A stretch of 64,000 nucleotides of DNA, from contig NC_064655.1 in NCBI RefSeq assembly GCF_001723175.1, forward strand, positions 1,736,001 through 1,800,000, in the 5' to 3' direction. Of this stretch, positions 10,964 to 23,100 are shown piece after piece (within the stretch, counting starts at the first letter, position 1; the number at the start of each line of letters is the position of its first letter). The translations under genes were made by a program, and so were the position numbers. The notes below the pieces were generated by a model, which saw only the letters and a list, made by a program, of their open reading frames with translations, ran no database searches and was not told the DNA's origin. Origin of the DNA: Penicillium oxalicum (lineage: Eukaryota; Ascomycota; Eurotiomycetes; Eurotiales; Aspergillaceae).

Positions 10964-13900
10964 ATGGTTCTTGCTGCGCGTTGTGGGCAAGCGGCGACGC
11001 TGCTGCGCCAGCGATGTCTCGCTGAAGCTCGTCCGGCCCTCTCTCTCCGTTCCTTCACCTCCAATGCCTCCATCCGATCTACAGCCTCTACTCTGCGCCT
11101 GCAGAAGATTCCCTCCGCGGCTCGCTCGCAGCAGCTGCGAGCCTTTTCCAGCACAATCAGCCGTCTGGCCGCGGCGCAAGGTGCTCCTTCATCAGAGGCC
11201 TACTTGGCGAGCGGTGTCGTCAAGCCCGGCCGGAACCTGGTGGACGTGAAGAAGGTGCTCGTCATCGGAAGTGGTGGCTTGAGTATCGGACAGGCTGGAG
11301 AGTTTGATTATTCAGGTATGTCTCACAAGCTGTGATCACGGTCACATAACCCATTGAGATATTTGGGAAGGCATTGAATTGGGGTGGCTTGCCCTTTGGT
11401 GCTCCGAATGACCCCAGAGAGCAACCTCTCGGGGAGCTACCCGGCGAGTTGCGAGATCGGTCTCCCGAGCCGCTGAGCCCTCCCCTTCACGCTTTATCCT
11501 TGGGAGTGACTACCTGAGAGTACTTTTTCTCAAAAAAAAAATTCGTGTTTGTCGATCGGCCTGCTAATTATTTTTTCTTATCATGGTATAGGCTCTCAGG
11601 CTCTCAAGGCTTTGAAGGAGGCGGGCGTTAAGTCGGTGCTCATCAACCCGAACATTGCGACGATTCAAACGGACCACAAGCTGGCCGACGAGGTCTACTA
11701 TCTTCCCGTCACTCCCGAATATGTCACCCACGTTATCGAGCGCGAGCGCCCCGATGGTATCTTCCTCGCCTTTGGTGGACAGACAGCCCTGAACTTGGGT
11801 GTGCAGATGAACCGAATGGGTATCTTTGAGCGATACGGCGTGCGGGTCCTGGGTACCAGCATCAAGACCCTCGAGACCAGTGAGGACCGTGACCTGTTCT
11901 CGCAGGCCCTGAACGAGATCAACATCCCCATCGCCGAGTCGATCGCCGTCAGCACCGTTGACGACGCCCTCAAGGCCGCCGAGTCTGTTGGTTACCCCAT
12001 CATCGTCCGTTCCGCTTACGCACTCGGTGGTCTCGGTTCCGGCTTCGCAGCCAACCCCGACGAGCTCCGTGATCTCTCCTCTCGCTCTCTGTCCCTGGCT
12101 CCCCAGATTCTGGTGGAGAAGTCCCTCAAGGGCTGGAAGGAGGTCGAATATGAGGTCGTCCGTGACGCCGACAACAACTGTATCACCGTTTGCAATATGG
12201 AGAACTTTGACCCTCTCGGTGTTCACACTGGTGACAGTATCGTGGTGGCCCCCTCGCAGACCCTCTCGGACGAGGAGTACCACATGCTCCGTACCGCAGC
12301 CATCAAGATCGTCCGCCACCTGGGTGTCGTGGGTGAGTGCAACGTCCAATACTCGCTCCAGCCGGATGGTCTCGACTACCGTGTCATCGAGGTGAATGCG
12401 CGTCTGTCGCGTTCGTCGGCTCTTGCATCCAAGGCCACCGGCTATCCACTGGCCTATACCGCCGCCAAGATCGCCCTCGGCCACACTCTGCCTGAGCTGC
12501 CCAACGCGGTCACCAAGACGACCACTGCCAACTTCGAGCCCAGTCTCGACTACATTGTCACCAAGATCCCTCGATGGGATCTGAGCAAGTTCCAGCATGT
12601 GAACCGCGACATCGGCAGTGCTATGAAGTCGGTCGGTGAGGTTATGGCTATCGGTCGTACCTTCGAGGAGTCCCTCCAGAAGGCTATCCGCCAGGTCGAC
12701 CCGAAGTACCTGGGTCTTCAGGGAGACCACTTTGAGGATCTGGACGAGGTCCTGAAGAACCCGACCGATCGCCGCTGGTTGGCCGTTGGTCAGGCTATGC
12801 TCCACGAGGGCTACTCAGTCGACAAGGTTCACGAGCTTAGCAAGATCGACAAGTGGTTCCTCTACAAGATCCAGAACATCGTGGACTGCAACAACGAGTT
12901 GAAGGAGATTGGCAGCCTCTTTGGAATCACCGCGGAGACCATGTTGAAGGCGAAGAAGCTCGGTTTCTCCGACAAGCAGATCTCCCTGCTCGTGGGCTCT
13001 TCCGAGGATGACGTGCGTGCTCGCCGCAAGTCTTTCGGCATCACTCCCTGGGTGAAGAAGATTGACACTCTGGCTGCCGAGTTCCCCGCCGACACCAACT
13101 ACCTCTACACCACCTACAATGCCAGCTCGCACGATGTCACCTTTGATGACCACGGCACCTTGATCCTCGGCAGCGGTGTGTACCGTATCGGTAGCTCCGT
13201 CGAATTCGATTGGTGCGCGGTCAACGCCACTCTCTCGCTGCGCAAGATGGGCAAGAAGACAGTCATGATCAACTACAACCCCGAGACCTACTCCACCGAC
13301 TTCGATACCGCCGACAAGCTGTACTTTGAGGAGTTGAGCTACGAGCGTGTGATGGATATCTACGAGTTGGAGAGCGCCAACGGTGTCGTTGTCTCCGTCG
13401 GTGGTCAGCTGCCCCAGAACATTGCTCTGCGTCTCCAGGAGACCGGTGGTGCCAAGATTCTCGGTACCGATCCTCAGGACATTGACAAGGCCGAGGATCG
13501 TCACAAGTTCTCGCAGATCCTTGACAGCATCGGTGTGGATCAGCCCGCCTGGAAGGAGCTGACCTCCGTCGCCGATGCGGAGAAGTTCGCCGAGTCGGTG
13601 GGCTACCCCGTCTTGGTTCGTCCCTCGTATGTCCTGTCCGGTGCGGCCATGAACGTCATCTACAGTGTCGACGAGCTCAAGGAGAAGCTCCTCAACGCCA
13701 GCGCTGTTTCTCCCGACCACCCCGTCGTGATCACCAAGTTCATTGAGGGTGCGGAAGAGATTGACGTGGACGCCGTCGCTTCCAACGGTAAGCTTCTGGT
13801 ACACGCCGTCAGCGAGCACGTTGAGCCCGCTGGTGTGCACTCTGGTGATGCCACCCTGGTCCTGCCCCCCGTCAACTTGGAGGCGCCCGTGATGGCCCGT

Positions 13901-14844
13901 GTGAAGGAGATTGCGGAGAAGGTCGCCAAGGCCTGGAACATCACCGGTCCCTTCAACATGCAGATCATCAAGGCCGACCAGGAAGGTGCTGAGCCCCAGC
14001 TGAAGGTGATTGAGTGCAACCTGCGTGCTTCCCGTTCCTTCCCCTTCGTCAGCAAGGTCTTGGGTACCAACTTCATCGACGTGGCCACCAAGGCTTTGGT
14101 CGGTCGTGATGTTCCCGAGCCTGTGGACCTGATGGTGCAAAAGCGTGACTACCTCGCCACCAAGGTTCCCCAGTTCTCCTGGACTCGTCTGGCTGGTGCC
14201 GACCCCTTCCTGGGTGTCGAGATGGCCAGCACAGGTGAGATGGCTTGCTTCGGTAAGGATCTGATTGAGGCCTACTGGACCTCGCTGCAGTCCACCATGA
14301 ACTTCCGCATGCCCGAGGCGGGTGAGGGTATCCTGCTTGGTGGTGATATCACCCAGCCCTACCTGACCACCATTGTCGACTACCTGAACCCTCTTGGCTA
14401 CAAGTTCTACGCCGCCAACCCCGAGGTCAAGGCTCACCTGGAGTCCACCTGCAAGGACAATGTCACCGTCACTGTGATTGAGTTCCCCAAGAAGAACAAG
14501 CGCGCTCTTCGTGAGGTCTTCCAGAAGTACGACATCCGTGGTGTCTTCAACTTGGCCAAGACCCGTGGCAAGACCCAGCTGGATGAGGACTATGTCATGC
14601 GCCGCAACGCTGTCGACTTCAGCGTTCCATTGTTCATGGAGCCCAAGGTATGTGACTGGCCCCACTTACATCTTCGCTGTTATTTGATTGCTCGTGGTTC
14701 ACTGTGCTAACATTTTTGCTTTTTCCCCCCCAGACTGCTACTCTCTTCGCTCAGTGCATGAACGAGAAGCTCCCCCGCCCCGATGGTATTCCCTCCGAGG
14801 TCCGCACCTGGGCCGAGTTTGTCGGCGGCAAGGAGGCTCTGTAA
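10964..14844 (+). CDS. CPA2: Carbamoyl-phosphate synthase, arginine-specific, large subunit
   Basis: Makes carbamoyl phosphate from glutamine-derived ammonia, bicarbonate and two ATP for arginine synthesis, together with the small amidotransferase subunit. Exons are 10964-11315, 11592-14647 and 14734-14844, giving 1172 residues, slightly longer than yeast Cpa2 (1118). The first ~70 residues are Arg/Ser/Ala-rich without acids ([18 protein letters not shown]) and look like a mitochondrial presequence. Next comes [20 protein letters not shown], split by intron 1 at the last glycine. The two homologous halves each have a pre-ATP-grasp Rossmann segment and an ATP-grasp fold. The first carries [12 protein letters not shown] and [20 protein letters not shown]. 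The second starts near [19 protein letters not shown] and includes [13 protein letters not shown] and [15 protein letters not shown]. The C-terminal methylglyoxal-synthase-like domain is shorter than in bacterial CarB, as in fungal arginine-specific enzymes. There is no fused aspartate transcarbamoylase, which separates it from the pyrimidine enzyme. Confidence 0.96.
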
Positions 14845-15765
14845 AGGTCACGGCGCATCCGCTGAACAATTTTCTATTGAAAAAAAAAGTTTCACTTGGT
14901 CCACACAATGGCACTCTGGTCTTCCTTCATGGCTGTCTTACCTGAGCGACAGTTACAGGCAATCCTTCCGTCTCTGATAGTGTAACTGCAGAGGCAGGAG
15001 CTTGCTCCTACGAGGGATGGTATGGTCAAGAGTATTCCATGCCGATCAACGTGGTGTGCTTGATGTTCCGGTTTCATATTGGTTGGGTTCCCGCAGTGAT
15101 TGGTTCCTGCTTGTTTCTTTTTTTTCCTCGTTTCTTTTTTTCATTTCAGTCCTATTCTGGATGACTTGACAACTATGGCGAACGGGAGGGGGGATCACAG
15201 AGCCTTCTTGGTGCTCTGTTGTCATGATGGTTTTCAAAGTATCTCCCAGGCCAGAAATGCCTGGGACTGGTCAACTTGTGTAATATTTATGTGTGATGGG
15301 TTTCTGTTTTCCTTTGATTGGATGTTTGATTTGGTTGCCTGTGTTTCAGCGACAAAAGAGATTTTTCACCTTGTTCGATTTCTATCCCAGCTGCTTCTCA
15401 TGTGAGATTTCCATCCTCGGTGGTTTTTTCTAGTTTTGCAGACTCTTGACGTACTGGGGCTTTTCCATCCTTAGATAGGTCACTGCCCTGGGGATATTGC
15501 TCGTATCACCATCTGGATAGGATTGTTCGACTATTTCCATCATCCTTACCTACCCCCCTGAGTACCTTCTCGAGAAGTTCCATGCATGACAAATAAAGTT
15601 AAGGTTGACACCTCTCCGTTCGCCAGCCCTCTCGTTCACGCAGCCAACAGATGACTCAGCATGCCGAGTGGGACCCACCCAACCCAAATATATTCCTCCC
15701 ATTTCCACCTCCTAGGTAAACCTTTGAGACCAGAGACATAAAAGGGAGAATCCGCCCAATTAAGC
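14845..15765. other. 3' region and promoter spacer, no gene seen
   Basis: About 900 bp of T-rich untranslated sequence after the synthase stop, then the upstream region of the MYND-SET gene. Small frames here look random. Confidence 0.5.
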
Positions 15766-17582
15766 ATGACATCTCAAGAACCTTTCCCTTCAGTGGTTAC
15801 AAATGCAGTTCCACGTCCGGCCCCCCATGGTATGGGGAATGGACTGTTTGCAACAAAAGATATCCAGATCGGGCAAGATGTTGTGCATGCAAAAGTACCG
15901 TTTGTAGCGGTTCTTGACTCGCCGCGCCTGGACGATACTTGCGCGGGGTGCTTCGGAAAGCGGCAAATGGAGACGGGGACAGACCTGAAGGCTTGTACAG
16001 GGTGTCGGGTTGTCAGATATTGTGATAGAGTATGTACCATGTTCTCTCTGTTTTTTTTTCTTTTTTCCTTTACTCAATCTTTTGATTTCTTTTCTTCTTC
16101 TTTTTTTCCTCTTAATTGGAAAGTCAAACGATCAAGTGAGGGTTTCTTCAGGGGTGAGAACCCCATGTTTTCTATGGCGCAAGTCTCGTTATCGACAGTA
16201 CTGGGCTCCCCAGTCTTTGCAGCACTTCAAATTCAATTCGACAACCTCAGCTTCTAACACTTCTCAATTCAGACATGTCAGCTCAAAGACTGGAAATTTG
16301 CACACTCTCTGGAGTGCAAGATTTTTCAAAATTTGAAGCCCCAAATTTTGCCCAATAATGGCCGGGCGCTTTTGCGGATCATCCTCCGGGCGTGGAAGAA
16401 CAAGTGCACGACTCAGGAGATGGACCTCTTCACCAACCTCGAGACACATATTCAGGAGATTTCTGAAAGCCAAGCTCAGCTGGATCGAATGAATCTTTTG
16501 TCCAAAGCTGTCAAGAGTTACTCGGAGACGAATATCAGCCAGGAGGTGATCATGGGATATGCGGCCCGAGTACGTTGCACCTTGCACGAGGAATCTCGTC
16601 TTGTCGGAGGAGGGGACTTGAGTGATTAAAATGACTAACTTGATGATGTCTGAAGTTGGATCTGAATTCTTTCAACCTGACCACCGCCATGTACGATCGC
16701 ATCGGTCTTTACTTACATCCATTCGCCGCTTTGATCAATCACAGCTGTGACTACAATGCCACCGTCGGATTTGATGGCGAGGAGCTCTTTGTCAAAGCCA
16801 TCCGTCCCATCAAGAAAGATGAGCAAATTTTCATCTCATACATTGATACCACCACTCCCTATGCAGTTCGCCGCAAAGAGCTCTCTGAACGATATTATTT
16901 TGACTGCCAGTGCACCAAATGTGCAAAGGGTCCAGATGGCCCGGAAGACCAATTCTCGCATTCACCCAAGGACCGGACCGCTTTGGAGGCTGCAGAGAAA
17001 GAGGCCCTGGAGCTGATGCAGGAGGCCTCATATTTTGACAGCAAGCCACAAGAACAAATCCAAGCTCTGGAGTCGGCAATGCGCACACTCAAAAAGACAT
17101 CCAACTGGCCCCTGACCCGCCAGCCATATGCCTCTCTACGTGACCAGCTCATCCTCTCCCTCCTCTCCGTCAACAATTTCAGCAAAAGCTTCCTGCATGC
17201 GGCAATCCGATATCTGCGAATTGATCCGGTCTTATACAGCCCCAGTCATCCCATCCGTCAATTGCATGGCTGGGTGCTGGCCAAACTGGCAATTTATCTT
17301 TCCCAGGAGGGATTTGAGTCTGATTCAAAGGAAGCTGCCCTCATTCAAGAAACTCAGATGAACTTCCACTATGTACTGTGGTACTTGCTTGCTGATTTGG
17401 CCAGTCGACAAGCTGAGAGCTGCACAGTTCCAAGTTTCAAGAGACTGGTTGGTGCAAATTTTGCACAGGTTCACAATGAGTTTAAAGCAAATGGGATAGA
17501 TCCGAGCACTTCCAAGGCGGTTGTGAGTGCGGAATGGAGGAAGCTGGAGAAGCTGGTGGAGATTGCGTTAGAAAGGGAATGA
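15766..17582 (+). CDS. MYND-SET domain protein (SMYD-like lysine methyltransferase)
   Basis: Three exons, 15766-16029, 16273-16569 and 16656-17582, join in phase to give 495 residues. The N-terminal SET half includes GMGNGLFATKDIQIGQDVV near residues 22-40. It is interrupted by a MYND zinc finger at about 60-105, with the cysteine/histidine ladder CAGCF, CTGCRVVRYCDR, TCQ and HSLEC split by intron 1. The second SET half has the catalytic NHSC motif near residue 215 and the post-SET CQCTKC cysteines. The C-terminal ~200 residues are helical, as in SMYD/SET5-type proteins. These enzymes transfer methyl groups from S-adenosylmethionine to lysines of histones or other proteins; the substrate cannot be read from sequence. 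Intron 1 is long (243 nt) and pyrimidine-rich. Neighbours are unrelated. Confidence is high for the family and low for the target. Confidence 0.92.
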
Positions 17583-18188
17583 TGAGAGTGTTGTTAGCGT
17601 TCATCAGATTGGACCTGATGCATAAGTAGGCATTTAATCGCTACCGAGAGCCTGGTTTTTTTGCCTCATCGCACACTCCACCCCACCCACATATTTTTTG
17701 CACCTGAATCCATCTCCTCCGGGACTTTCTACAAAGTCTGGCTCGCTGATCAAAGAAGCGTGTGGATGGGCATCCAGGCTGAGATAGGCTACATGCGATA
17801 GAGTCAGGTTCTTCTGAGATGGCCGAAGCCTGTGGATCATATGTCACACGGCTTGAGGGTTTGCGTCTAGAAAACTCCGCAATGGGAGCCATTCATCTCT
17901 GCGCCGGTGTTTCTGTAGATTGGAGCCCGGGGGTTTACCTCCTCAAGGGTATTCACCTCACTGGTGGTCACGGGTGGTGCCTAACACCGACTCATCGAGG
18001 TCCGAAGCATCCATCTCATATCCATTTTCCGGCCACTCTCAGATCGGAGCCTACCAGCTATTTTGGCTACTTAAGTCGAGAGGCGTACCTCCCACGAGGA
18101 ATTTCTTCCATCACTCAGCATCACCCTCTACAATCTGGTTCATCTCACTCTGACTTTCTCACCTTGGTTTCTGACAAACAACAGAAAG
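17583..18188. other. Spacer, no gene seen
   Basis: About 600 bp between the MYND-SET gene and the uncertain gene at 18189. The last part is CT-rich and could be a leader. Confidence 0.4.
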
Positions 18189-18892
18189 ATGACTCGCAAG
18201 GTGAGCAACCGCCCTCACCACAGATCAATCCGATGACAGTTCTATCATAATTCAGTGCTCAAACTCTTACTCCAGACCCACCTCCACCTCCAGCAATACC
18301 TCCCAAAGGCCCACAAGGCACTGCAAAAGCACCTGCACAAGGTCAAGCGGGTTGTCAACAGCCTCAACCTCAACCACCATCCCCCCGGTGCCAGCCAGAC
18401 CTGCAGTGACCGACTCGACGAGCGAGACCAACAGATCGTCGTCGAACTCCGGTACACCCAGGCTCGGAAGGACACTCCCCCCCTTCACCAGCGACGAGGT
18501 CTGGAGATGAGTCCCATCATCCAGCCTCACCCGAGTCTGTACCGGGAGATCACCGGCGCGTATCGGGTATGTGTTTACTCTTTCTTTCTCTCCCTCTCCT
18601 TCTTCCCATCTTTGAGTCTTGGCTTCTATAAACGTTTCAGCGACCGATTGACTCCCTCGTCTCAATATAGCTCGCGGCTCATCCGGGTATGGGGCCCTAC
18701 ATCCACTGTCGGGATTGCTTCTGTGGGGTGAGCACGGAGTCGACACGATGTCTGTGCATGGAGTGCACCCTCTACCACGGGGTAGAATGGTGGTTGCCCA
18801 ACATTGACCCACCACCGGTCTTGTGGCACGAGAGACATCAGGAGTGGGTAAGTCGGGTGATCTGTAGTTGTATTGCCGACTACCTGAAGTAG
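18189..18892 (+). pseudogene. Cys-rich small fungal protein, frame interrupted
   Basis: A plausible gene with a short first exon (18189-18200, MTRK), an intron (18201-18255, GTGAGC...TTCAG), a disordered Ser/Thr/Pro-rich exon and a final exon from 18671. The best evidence is the join at 18566/18671. SPIIQPHPSLYREITGAYR is spliced in phase to LAAHPGMGPYIHCRDCF, followed by STESTRCLCMECTLYHG and EWWLPNIDPPP. Six cysteines in this block could bind zinc. Upstream, the frame continuous with the start codon ends in a TGA right after TSDEVWR, while the conserved exon lies one base away. At least one base therefore seems lost near 18500, or an exon is missed. A Pro-rich third frame (TPDPPPPPAIPPKGPQG) also looks coding, which would mean a second shift. 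Stop is at 18890-18892. Function unknown. Either a sequencing error or a decaying gene. Confidence 0.4.
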
Positions 18893-19533
18893 CTGGGCTG
18901 GGCTGGGCTGGAGAGATGGAGGTGAGGAAGAGGTTGAGGTTGTTTTGAGGTCTCGCAGATAGATACCTAAATGTAGGATTATCTGAGACGAGACAGAATC
19001 GAGAGTGCAAGTTACAACGGAGCTGGTACCTGTTTGCGAAACTTGCCTTGAATCATGCGGGGGAATGGATCTCCTTTTACCTCCAAGCGTACACCCTCTT
19101 AGTTCAATGAGCGCTTTTTTTTCTTTCTTCTTAATTTATTTCTTCTTCTTCTTCTTCTTCTTCTTCTTCTTCTTCTTCTTGCTTTGAGAATTCCAGTAGC
19201 TCTGTCTTTAAAATCCAGTTGAACAGTTGGGATATGGAGGTTTATCCTACGTTGTTTCATCCCCCTCTTTCCTCCTCCTTTGCTCATTCTCTCGTTTTAT
19301 AATTTTCTTGGGTTATTTCTCTTGTTTACTTCCACCAAATACCAGTGATTTAGCCATGTTTTCATAGAATTCAAAGTACAAAACTATAATAATACACGTT
19401 GTAAGCGTGGCTCCTCATAGACATGCGCGGTTAAACATGAGCTGAGAGATATCAATCATGTTCATAGTTTTAAATAAGAATTAGTCTCACATCAACCAGC
19501 AACAAGTGGTCGAGCAGTAACTCGACCATCGCA
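18893..19533. other. AT-rich spacer with TTC microsatellite
   Basis: Non-coding, AT-rich. It holds a short GGGCT triplet repeat just after 18893 and the TTC repeat listed separately. No gene is seen before the tRNA. Confidence 0.5.
19139..19180. repeat. (TTC)n microsatellite
   Basis: About 13 uninterrupted TTC units in non-coding sequence. On the opposite strand it is a GAA repeat. It is likely length-variable between strains. Confidence 0.9.
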
Positions 19534-19619
19534 TCTTCCTTGGTCTAGTGGTCATGATTTCCGCTTGTCATTAACACCGATAAGCGCGGGAGACCGGGGT
19601 TCGATTCCCCGAGGGAGAG
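19534..19619 (+). tRNA. tRNA-Asp (anticodon GTC) with 14-nt intron
   Basis: Folds as a full cloverleaf. Acceptor strands TCTTCCT and AGGGAGA pair over 7 bp with one U-G. The anticodon stem TCCGC/GCGGG closes the loop TTGTCAC with anticodon GTC. The T arm is CGGGG-TTCGATT-CCCCG. An extra 14 nt (19571-19584) sits after A37, the canonical eukaryotic tRNA intron position, and leaves a 72-nt mature body. The discriminator base is G. A run of T follows at 19621-19627, the RNA polymerase III terminator. Internal A and B boxes are present. Confidence 0.93.
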
Positions 19620-20196
19620 ATTTTTTTGTTGGCCTAACAGCTTCTTGGCTATTGCATTGTTTTGAAAAGAAGACCTCTGTTGGTGACTTGACTTTTTTTT
19701 TGAAATTTTTTGTGTTGGCGGCATTCCGCTCATCCATCAGATCCATTTGACCCCTTGTGGGCGCGCGCTAGGTCAGTGGTGAGGAAACCGATCTTGCTTG
19801 TAAAAGATCCACATATTCTTCCTTAGGTCTATCGCGCCAAGATTCATGTATAATTTGACATTTCAGTACAGCGTGCATGTATTCTCATGGACTAGAATTG
19901 GCCGGGAGGTTGAACCCATATATAAATGGAGACCATGAGTGGCCTAACGACCGGGAAGGTTATGTTGTTAGATACCTACTTGGGTCAAAGTCCAGAGGAT
20001 ACCTATATTTCCCTGGGCCATGGAAGAGGCACAAGTTCAGAAGACCTGGACCTAGTAATCATTGTAGCATTGCTGCAGGACACATTTGGAGTTCACGAGT
20101 CCAACTAGTAGCAATGACATTTGCAGACGGGATATCAATATACAAGAGAAAAGGTTTCGAAGACGATGGTCTTCTCCGAACAACGAAGAGAACAAA
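19620..20196. other. Spacer between tRNA and PEX1 3' end
   Basis: Pol III terminator T run, then non-coding sequence leading to the 3' end of PEX1. An open frame at 19877-20284 is not supported; its end overlaps PEX1 in antisense. Confidence 0.5.
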
Positions 20197-23100
20197 TCAC
20201 ATTAGGCTTGACCGACCTCCGATCTCATTCGCTGCCTCTCCGTTGGGCATCTCGCCATTGCGACCGACCACGAATTCTCGGTAAATGCCCTGGAACCGTC
20301 GTCGCTCCGCCGGACTGAGCGAGGCACGCGTCGACTTGAGAGAACGCTCCATGTGTTCCCATCGCACGACAATCTCATCCCGTAGCCCGTCATTCTCAGC
20401 TTCGGCACCAGCTCCAGCCCCGTTCGTCGTGGGCGCAGCAGCAGGAGTGGAACTGGCAGCAGTCAACCCATTCTCCAATTGCCGTTGGCGGCGGCGGGCA
20501 CTCTTGATAGCATCGAGCTTGGCAGCAACCACAGCCGGGGGCGGGAGAGTGACCGAGCGAGAGGCTTCCTCAGAAGAAGAGTAGAGGAATTGGATGAATG
20601 ACTTGGTCGAAGTGCTGGCTGTCGAGCTCTTCGCCGTACCGGTCTTGGTACCCGGCTTTTCTGCCGAGCTGTCGCCCAGTGCGTCATGAACTGCCTCCAA
20701 ATGCGCGTTGTATACAACGGCCTGGAGATCAGCACCCGAGAGACCCTCAGTCCGTGCGGCGACCTCGTCCAGCCGGGTGCGGACCTCGTCGCTCATCTTG
20801 AGCTTCTCGCTCACAGCTCGAATGATATCAAGACGGTCAGCCTGCGCAGGCATATCACACAGCAATGACTTGTCAAGACGACCTGGTCGCAACAGCGCCG
20901 GATCAATCAAGTCCGGACGGGACGTGGCTGCCAGAACATAGACTCCAGAGAGACCCTCTGCACCGTCCATCTGAGTGAGAAGTTGATTGACGACTCGGTC
21001 GGTGACACCAGTCGAGTCATGACCGCGCTTGGGTGCGATACTGTCAAACTCGTCGAAGAACAAAACACAGGGCCTGGCAGCCTGGGCACGCTCAAAGAGA
21101 TCTCGGACACTCTTCTCACTGGCGCCGATGTACTTGTTCAGAATTTCCGGACCCTTGACGCTGATGAAGTTCAGGCCACACTCTCCGGCAACTGCACTTG
21201 CCAAAAGCGTCTTGCCGCAACCAGGGTACCCGTATAAGAGCAGACCCGAGCGGAGCCGCAGCGGGCACTGTGCGAAGATGGGCGCGTATTTGGTCGGGTA
21301 TTGTAAGGTTTCCAACAGCATCTTGCGGGTCTCAAACAGGCCACCGATCGCAGAGAAGGTTGTTGTGGACGATGTCAGAGTGACATTGCGCAGAGATGCT
21401 GGAGTGAACCCCTTCAATGCACTGTCAAAGTCTTCAGTGCCCAGTGTGATCAATTTGGACTCGGATGAGAGATCCGAAACAGATCGAATCAGCGCTTCAT
21501 TGCGCGCACGAGCAACCAGTAGCACCAGGTCACCAGGTGCGTACCCATCAGTCTTTCCAGCAAGCTCGAGGAAATCAACATCTTTGCTAAGCTGGAACCC
21601 ATCGCCACCAGACGAGCTGGGTCGGCTACCGGGATTGGAAGGATCGAGCCACGAATCCTGAGTGTTTTGGGTGGAGGAGCTCGTGGATCGAACATGGCCA
21701 TTAAGAGACTCGGTAGGCTTGTCCTGGCTGGTGAGCTTCTCCAGGACCTTCCGGCGTCCCTCCTTGTCTGGCGCTCGCATATTGATGATCTCGCGAACCA
21801 CATGTCCGCCGATGATAACATTGTTCAGAGACTCCTTGGCCTGAGCTGTCGCCAACAGAACTACGGACGAGTTCATGGAGCAGTATTCCCGCACCATCGA
21901 GCAGATAACCTCACTGTTCTGGCGGCTCCGGCCATTGTCATTGCCAACCTGCATTTCCGTCTCCACGGGACAGAGTTTGTCAAGATCATCAAGGATCACA
22001 ACAGCCTGCCCACCCAAGCGTGCACACCAGGAAGCGGACATGAAGAGGCGATTCAAAACCTCCTTGATGTTGGAGATTCGAGTCTCATCGGTGACGAGTT
22101 TGCGGCATGAGAAGTATTTCACGCTGAATAGATGTTCCTTGCGGAGTCGATGAGCCAACAGGTGCGTCAAGGCTGTTTTGCCAGCCCCAAGCCCGCCCGT
22201 CAACAGGATAGAAGAGGACTTTGTGAGATTGGTCATCGCCTGAGAGATAATTGAGTCGATTCCCACCAGCTGGGGGACACTTTCGGTAAGGGAGTCCTCG
22301 GAGGGCAGTCCAAATAGCGTCGTGTCGGAGGGAGGGGGTATCTCGGCTTGTACTTCCACATTCAGTTTGGCTTCGGAGCCCAAGAGCCATCCAAAAATGA
22401 TCTTGTTCTCTTCTGACGTGCCTTTGAGAGGAGGATCGAAGCGCAGAATAGCTCCATCGAAGCCCGAGACCGAAGGGTGTTTATGAACCTTTGGCAAAAT
22501 CATCCCATCGGTCAGTGGGCCTGCAAATAGCCCTGTATCAGACCCGGTGCTGCCATAGAGAACCTTCAATCGTTCAGCTAGCGCGTCTCGGGCTGCCGAC
22601 GTGTCAGCACCAAATTTCAGTCCATCTTTCTTCTTCGATGCATCTGTCAAGAATGGATATAACTTCAGAGTCTTGACGGCCGACCGGTGGAGCTGTGGTG
22701 GAGCAGCCTCCACGCGAACGATTCCTCCAACGATGTTTTCCGCGCCCAACGAAGTGCAAAGCATGGTGGACATTGCCACATGTCTGCTATCTGGCGCCTC
22801 CTCCCACGGTAGTAGCTTGGCAACAAGCTTGCTGCTGGGAGCTCCCGCATCGTGAGCTTTCTGCTGTTCTTGCTGAGCGAGTTGTTGCTGAGGATCGATT
22901 GGCGGCCTCAGCCCTGCGGGCTGAACGATGGACACACACGCCCATTGAGCACCGCGCAGCTCTTGTGAAGCTAGAACCTCTGGTCCAACCCAGATCCGAA
23001 GCCCTTCGTTCTCATCCTCCTCCATCTCGGGGTCAAAGTATTCACCAGCCGTAGTTCGCTCTACTCCCCGCAAAAACAAGGCGCCTCTCGAGTCAGACCG

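Noticed and set aside
11564..14665. Long antisense open frames (413 and 616 codons) opposite the synthase gene
   Set aside because: They are shadows of a highly biased coding sequence with C/G third positions; the sense strand is clearly the gene.
19877..20284. 135-codon frame next to the tRNA
   Set aside because: Its end overlaps PEX1 antisense and the first part has no family signal.
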